Assembly (NCBI GenBank): GCA_910578645.1
Contig: CAJTQI010000001.1
Span: forward strand, 868,001 to 932,000
DNA from: an uncultured Lachnospiraceae bacterium
GTDB taxonomy: Bacteria; Bacillota; Clostridia; Lachnospirales; Lachnospiraceae
Direction of reading: 5' to 3'
DNA length: 64,000 nucleotides
The position numbers were made by a program, and so were the translations under genes. The notes under the pieces were generated by a model that saw only the letters and a program-made list of their open reading frames with translations, ran no database searches and was not told the DNA's origin. This document shows positions 59,961 through 64,000 of the stretch, one piece after another (position 1 is the stretch's first letter; each line of letters begins with the position of its first letter).

Positions 59961-60113
59961 GTCACAGCGAAGTTGTGACATGGCGGTTAGTGTGAAAAAT
60001 CCATATGCGGAAGATTTTTCACACACGAGATTTGTGTCTGCGCTCACTTGACACAAACTCGATATATGCGCTGTCTCAACAAAAGTTGAGACAAACGCAG
60101 CGCAGAAATGGGG
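59961..60113 (+). promoter_or_regulatory. Highly structured murI leader with conserved SD box (copy d)
   Basis: Four hairpins follow one another: GTCACA/TGTGAC (59961-59979), the perfect 12-bp GTGTGAAAAATC/GATTTTTCACAC (59990-60024), CGAG-TTTGTGTC/GACACAAA-CTCG (60026-60061, one bulge) and GTCTCAAC/GTTGAGAC. The third loop carries TGCGCT (60039-60044), complementary to AGCGCA (60099-60104), so a pseudoknot is possible; GCGCTG (60068-60073) competes for the same site. The box CAGCGCAGAAATGGGG (60098-60113) carries the ribosome binding site. Confidence 0.65.
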
Positions 60114-60123
60114 ATTAGAATGA

Positions 60124-60960
60124 ATGATTAAGGAAGAAGTGTGCAACAGGCCGATTGGGGTCTTTGACTCAGGTGTTGGCGGGCTGACGGTGGCAAGGGA
60201 AATTATGCGGCAGCTTCCCAATGAAAGGATAGTATATTTTGGGGATACGGCGAGGGTACCTTATGGAAGCAAGTCCCAGGAGACGATTACGAAATTTTCC
60301 AAACAGATTGTTCGTTTTCTGCAGACGCAAGGGGTTAAGGCGATTGTGGTGGCATGCAACAGTGTGAGTGCGTGTGCATTGGATGAACTGGAGAAAGATG
60401 TGGATATTCCGATTGTCGATGTGGTGAGACCTGGTGCGAAGACGGCCATTGGAGCAACAAAGAACGGCAGGATAGGCGTGATTGCCACGGAAGCCACGGT
60501 GGGAAGCGGTATATACAGTCGGTACATAAAAAATAATTCACCGGATGCCACGGTGTTGAGCAAGGCATGTCCGCTGCTTGTGCCATTGGTGGAAGAAGGA
60601 CTGTGGGAAGACCCTGTGACAGATGAGATTGCGGGCAGATACCTGGCAGGGTTAATTGATGTAGGGATTGACACACTGATATTGGGGTGTACCCATTATC
60701 CGATTATACGCTCCACCATCGGCAGAATCATGGGAGACGGGGTAGCGCTTGTGAATCCGGCATATGAGACGGCTAGAGAGTTAAAGGAGCTTTTGCAGGA
60801 AAAAGGTTTAGAAAGTAGACACAGACCAGGGTTGGGGACAGGGACTGAGTTATATAAGTTCTTTGTCAGCGACGCGGCGGATAAATTCCAGATGTTTGCC
60901 AATTCGATTCTTACATATGGGATTCTGTCTGCCAAAGTAATTAATATTGACGAATATTGA
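60124..60960 (+). CDS. murI: Glutamate racemase
   Basis: A 278-residue cofactor-independent racemase making D-glutamate for peptidoglycan. The start motif is GVFDSGVGGLTVA with the catalytic Asp region, DTARVPYG, the first catalytic Cys in VVACNS (about residue 78) and the second in LGCTHYPI (about 189). ATG 60124 is the only start giving the family N-terminus. An ATG at 60120 opens a 3-codon ORF (ATG AAT GAT TAA) that overlaps the murI start and sits at the spacing used by the leader box elsewhere. DUF1934 follows. Confidence 0.95.
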   Translation: MIKEEVCNRPIGVFDSGVGGLTVAREIMRQLPNERIVYFGDTARVPYGSKSQETITKFSKQIVRFLQTQGVKAIVVACNSVSACALDELEKDVDIPIVDVVRPGAKTAIGATKNGRIGVIATEATVGSGIYSRYIKNNSPDATVLSKACPLLVPLVEEGLWEDPVTDEIAGRYLAGLIDVGIDTLILGCTHYPIIRSTIGRIMGDGVALVNPAYETARELKELLQEKGLESRHRPGLGTGTELYKFFVSDAADKFQMFANSILTYGILSAKVINIDEY

Positions 60961-61059
60961 CCAAGCGGTATGATATATGCCTGGATACAGGAAGTATTCT
61001 TCTCTGCCGGGCTATATCAAGAGACCGCGTTACAAGACAGGGATAATAAAGGTGCGGAT

Positions 61060-61509
61060 ATGACACAGGAAGTATTACTGACGCTGCGTGGGCTGCAGTT
61101 CGACCAGCGTGAGGAAGACGCCGACAAAATCGAGATAGTAACGGTGGGCGACTATTATAAGAGAAATGACAAGCATTATATAGTATATGAAGAGATTACG
61201 GAGGGATTCACCCAGCCTACGAAGAACAGGCTGAAATTCAGTGGGAATATGTTGGAACTGTCCAGAAATGGCCTGGTGAATGTACATATGGTTTTTCAGG
61301 AGAATAAAAAAAACCTGACGAATTATAATACCCCGTTCGGGCAAATTATGATAGGTATTGACACGAAAAAGGTACATATTGAGGAAACAGAGGACAATAT
61401 TGCCGTGGATGTGGACTACTCGTTGGATGTCAATTATGAGTTTTTGGCTGAATGCCACATCAGGATTGATATTTGTTCTAAACAAAACAGCAGTTTTTCC
61501 TTAAATTAA
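61060..61509 (+). CDS. DUF1934 (YwiB-like) beta-barrel protein
   Basis: A 149-residue lipocalin-like beta-barrel protein of the DUF1934 family, typically found near murI or argS in Firmicutes, function unknown. It has alternating beta-strand-like segments (DKHYIVYEEITEG, RLKFSGNMLELSRNG, YNTPFGQIMIGIDT). I place the start at ATG 61060, where the family begins (MTQEVLLTLRG), though its ribosome binding site is weak; 30 upstream codons are open. Its stop codon lies inside the terminator hairpin. Confidence 0.82.
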   Translation: MTQEVLLTLRGLQFDQREEDADKIEIVTVGDYYKRNDKHYIVYEEITEGFTQPTKNRLKFSGNMLELSRNGLVNVHMVFQENKKNLTNYNTPFGQIMIGIDTKKVHIEETEDNIAVDVDYSLDVNYEFLAECHIRIDICSKQNSSFSLN

Positions 61510-61540
61510 GATGAGATTTAAGGGAAACTGCTGTGTTTCT
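61489..61540 (+). terminator. Terminator overlapping the DUF1934 stop codon
   Basis: AGCAGTTT and CTTAAAT pair with ATTTAAG and AAACTGCT (61489-61532), followed by T-rich GTGTTTCTTT. The stem includes the last codons of the gene. Confidence 0.65.
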
Positions 61541-61560
61541 TTCCGCGCGCCGGAATGATG

Positions 61561-62037
61561 CTATTTTATAGGTTTAGCGCCGGCCTTTTCCTGGGCGCGT
61601 TCAACCAACTGTTTGAATTTGCTCTTTTTTTTCTGCTCGACCACAACCGCTTTGCCGTGTAAACCTTTGACACCCGTAATATAAATGCCGCTGACTACGG
61701 CCTTTACTTCTTTCTTAACCGGTATGGAATCAAATATTTTCTCTTCACAGATTAGGGTCATGATTTGGGGACCGACCTTGGCCTTGACAACGGGGAGCTT
61801 GGAGCCGCGCAGCCATTTGGGCGTCTGGTCGATTACCACCTGGGGAAGCCCGGCATCTTTAAGTTTCATGCGTTTCTTGTCGATAATGAGCATGGAAACG
61901 GTCTGTTTCATGGCGTCGATTTGTGCCTGTTGCTCTTCCTGCTTTTTCTGGGCTCTCTTGCCGAGAAAATATAAGGTGACTACGGCAATGGTCAAAACTG
62001 CCAGAATAATCAATAAAACAATTGTCACTGTATTCAT
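61561..62037 (-). CDS. Single-pass membrane protein, 158 aa, unknown
   Basis: Start ATG 62037 after GGAGG. An N-terminal helix (VLLIILAVLTIAVVTLYFLG, about residues 5-24) is followed by a Gln/Lys-rich coiled coil (RAQKKQEEQQAQIDAMKQ) and a basic domain ending KPIK. The segment QTPKWLRGSKLPVVKAKVGP might be a short beta domain. I do not recognise the family, though similar proteins occur in Lachnospiraceae. It lies convergent with the DUF1934 gene. Confidence 0.75.
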   Translation of the reverse strand: MNTVTIVLLIILAVLTIAVVTLYFLGKRAQKKQEEQQAQIDAMKQTVSMLIIDKKRMKLKDAGLPQVVIDQTPKWLRGSKLPVVKAKVGPQIMTLICEEKIFDSIPVKKEVKAVVSGIYITGVKGLHGKAVVVEQKKKSKFKQLVERAQEKAGAKPIK

Positions 62038-62245
62038 GGGGCTACCTCCGAACATACTATTATATGCATTCCATATTCTAACATTGATTTGTGCTTTAAG
62101 CAAGGAGATTTCTTAATTGTATATAGAAACTCTTTTAAGAAGGATGGATTTGTGTTAATATAAAGCTCAGGTGCCTGGGTGGATACAGAAACGTTTTCGG
62201 ATTTGGGATACGCAGCAGCGGCATCAAGCAGGTTGAGAGAGAGGC

Positions 62246-63379
62246 ATGGTTATTATTATGAAAAACAGTGGGAAAAATATAGTGATAGAGAGAAAATGCA
62301 CGCAGAGAGCGAAGGGTATCGGCGTTAAGAGGATGGGCACCCTGGCGGCAGTGCTTTTTTTGTCGGTTGTTGTGACTGCGTGTGGGAGTAAGAAATATTT
62401 AAGCGATATTAAAGCGTCCGATTATGTGACATTAGGCAACTACATCGGTATCGAGGCGTCGGCGCAGGAGCCTTCTGTGGAGGAAGAACTTGTGGATTTG
62501 TATATTGAGTACTATATTTTGCCTGAGTATATCACTACGGTGGAGATGGGTGATACGGCAAATATTGACTTTGTGGGATATCTTGACGGTGAGCCTTTTG
62601 AGGGAGGCACAGGTAAGGGGACTGACTTGACAATCGGTTCGGGACAGTTTATTGACGGTTTTGAAGACGGGTTGGTCGGTGTGGATGTGGGTGAGACTGT
62701 GTCCTTAGACCTGGCGTTCCCAGACCCGTATCTGAATAATCCTGACCTGTCGGGCGTTCCGGTAGTGTTTGATGTTACGGTGAACAGGGTGGTGAGACCC
62801 ATCACGCCTCAGCCGACGGATGCTTTTATAGAATCTTTAGACATTGAAGGCTGTAAGACATGGAAAGAGTTGCAAGATTATTCGTATAACACTCTTTATG
62901 AGCGGGCGACACAGATTTACGAAAGCACCATTGAGACTACGTTGGCGGATAAGATTATGGCAGACTGTACCTTCAAAGAGCCGCCCGCCGAGATGGTGGA
63001 GCGTTTTAAACAGAACTTGAAAGACGCGCTGACCACGGAAGCTGCCATACAGGGAATGACGCTTGCGGCGTATATGCAGACTTATGGCGGAATGACTGTG
63101 GAGGCGTATGAGTCTAAGTTCCAGGCGGATGCCCGCAAAGCAGCGCAGCAGTATATTATGCTCCAGGCAATTGCGGATGCGGAGGGGCTTAATCCTACGG
63201 ATGAACAGATTCAGGAGGAGATTGCAGACAGGGTGGAATCCTATCATTATGATTCTGAGGAAGCGTACAGAAAGAGCAATGATGTGGAGATGTTAAAGGA
63301 GCAGCTTATGGAGAGGAATGTTCTGGATTTTTTGAAGGAAAACGGTGAGCTCCAGATGACATCTGTTATAGAGGATTAG
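62246..63379 (+). CDS. Trigger-factor-like FKBP-type peptidyl-prolyl isomerase lipoprotein
   Basis: A 377-residue extracellular lipoprotein with the lipobox VVTAC (Cys46) after a long, basic N-terminus; ATG 62258 is another start. The FKBP domain (about 95-190) has ANIDFVGYLDGEPFEGG, IGSGQFIDGFEDGL and the VGETVSLDLAFPDPY block. A C-terminal helical region (200-370) resembles the trigger factor substrate-binding arms. Secreted versions of trigger factor are known in clostridia and probably fold exported proteins. The main cytoplasmic tig would be elsewhere. Confidence 0.85.
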   Translation: MVIIMKNSGKNIVIERKCTQRAKGIGVKRMGTLAAVLFLSVVVTACGSKKYLSDIKASDYVTLGNYIGIEASAQEPSVEEELVDLYIEYYILPEYITTVEMGDTANIDFVGYLDGEPFEGGTGKGTDLTIGSGQFIDGFEDGLVGVDVGETVSLDLAFPDPYLNNPDLSGVPVVFDVTVNRVVRPITPQPTDAFIESLDIEGCKTWKELQDYSYNTLYERATQIYESTIETTLADKIMADCTFKEPPAEMVERFKQNLKDALTTEAAIQGMTLAAYMQTYGGMTVEAYESKFQADARKAAQQYIMLQAIADAEGLNPTDEQIQEEIADRVESYHYDSEEAYRKSNDVEMLKEQLMERNVLDFLKENGELQMTSVIED

Positions 63380-63475
63380 AAAACCGCAAATGTGGGATTT
63401 GTGACGCTTGCCTCGCAAACGTTTTGGAATGGGAATAGGATTTTAGATTAAGGGATAAAAGGAGAGATGAACAGT

Positions 63476-64000
63476 ATGAATCTGACAGACATCAAGGAAC
63501 TGTACCGTAGTACAGACAAATACATTGATAAGGAAGTGACAGTCGGCGGGTGGGTGCGCAGCATCCGGGATTCCAAGACTTTTGGCTTTATTGTCTTGAA
63601 TGACGGCACCTTTTTTGAGCCGCTCCAGGTAGTGTACAATGATTCGTTGGAAAATTTCGGGACGATTTCCAAATTAAATGTGGGTTCGGCAATTGTGGCT
63701 AAGGGTAAGATTGTGGCAACTCCCCAGGCGAAGCAGGCATTCGAGATGCAGGCTTTAGAAGTCATCATTGAGGGTGAGTCTACTGCGGATTACCCGTTGC
63801 AGAAGAAGCGGCACAGTTTTGAATATCTGAGGACGGTTTCCCATCTAAGGCCGCGGACAAACACCTTCCAGGCAACCTTTAGGGTGCGTTCTCTAATTGC
63901 CTATGCAATTCATACCTTTTTCCAGGAGAGAGGGTTTGTGTATGTGCATACACCCATTGTCACCGGAAGCGACTGCGAGGGTGCGGGAGAAATGTTTCAG
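63476..64000 (+). CDS. asnS: Asparagine--tRNA ligase, 3'-truncated by the window
   Basis: The first 175 residues of a class II AsnRS. An OB-fold anticodon-binding domain (GGWVRSIRDSKTFGFIVLND, about 22-41) leads into the catalytic domain with YLRTVSHLRPRTN and FVYVHTPIVTGSDCEGAGEMF, characteristic of AsnRS. ATG 63476 is chosen, with AAAGGAG about 11 bases upstream; an in-frame ATG at 63467 is too close to it. No T-box leader is visible in the 96 bp upstream of the gene. Confidence 0.95.
   Translation, partial: MNLTDIKELYRSTDKYIDKEVTVGGWVRSIRDSKTFGFIVLNDGTFFEPLQVVYNDSLENFGTISKLNVGSAIVAKGKIVATPQAKQAFEMQALEVIIEGESTADYPLQKKRHSFEYLRTVSHLRPRTNTFQATFRVRSLIAYAIHTFFQERGFVYVHTPIVTGSDCEGAGEMFQ

Noticed and set aside
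63380..63475. T-box leader for asnS
   Set aside because: The space is under 100 bp and has no stem I features, T-box sequence or terminator/antiterminator pair.

Overview
The window looks like chromosome from a spore-forming, gut-type member of the Clostridia, most likely Lachnospiraceae (cluster XIVa). The evidence is a set of sporulation genes (spoIID, a spoIIQ-like gene and sipL behind a sigma-E type promoter), a Clostridia-style pyrK-pyrD pair, sugar ABC transporters without their own ATPase, many glycoside hydrolases, moderate G+C and mostly plus-strand genes with strong Shine-Dalgarno sequences. I saw no tRNA, rRNA, CRISPR array, integrase or transposase gene. Both ends cut genes: ileS at the left and asnS at the right.

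Layout. 1-9 kb: end of ileS (type 2 IleRS), glgP, an attenuator with a 15-codon leader peptide in front of hflX, and an aconitase-family hydratase. 9-15.5 kb: an EF-hand-like protein, spoIID, a degenerate M23 (SpoIIQ-like) gene, an amidohydrolase and a GH9-like protein that seems to lack its catalytic residues. 15.6-22.4 kb: an alpha-galactoside locus with GH36, a binding protein, two permeases and a LacI regulator. 22.5-31.5 kb: plsC, a PrcB-like lipoprotein, pyrC, an MNT/HEPN pair, pyrK, pyrD, sipL and a membrane-fused spermidine synthase-like protein. 31.5-42 kb: an APH(3')-like kinase, an esterase, a YesMN two-component system, a second binding protein with two permeases, a GH5-like hydrolase and a second esterase. 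42-50.6 kb: decayed araC and MATE genes, an acetyltransferase, a Uma2 protein, an ANT(6)-like adenylyltransferase, LysR, an intact MATE exporter, a Cys-rich protein and a sodium symporter. 50.7-56.7 kb: a minus-strand GH42-GH29-GH31 operon whose three activities together fit fucosylated xyloglucan side chains. 57-64 kb: a hypothetical protein, ispE, a GntR regulator, murI, a DUF1934 protein, an FKBP lipoprotein and asnS.

The least ordinary content is between the genes. (i) The hflX leader encodes a short peptide with Arg-Ile-Arg, and two mutually exclusive pairings bear on a terminator, which suggests antibiotic-responsive ribosome-mediated attenuation. (ii) A family of miniature elements with terminal inverted repeats is present as a full copy (about 314 bp), an internally deleted copy (about 101 bp), a copy lacking its right end and one decayed candidate. 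(iii) A separate 5'-leader box (consensus near GCGCAGAAATGGRG) lies directly upstream of four unrelated genes and seems to carry their ribosome binding site; two of the leaders could form H-type pseudoknots. (iv) A tandem 93-bp repeat between transporter genes shows a compensatory base-pair change. (v) An 11-bp hairpin buries the ribosome binding site of a small membrane protein. All structure statements come from reading complementarity by eye; no folding or database search was run.
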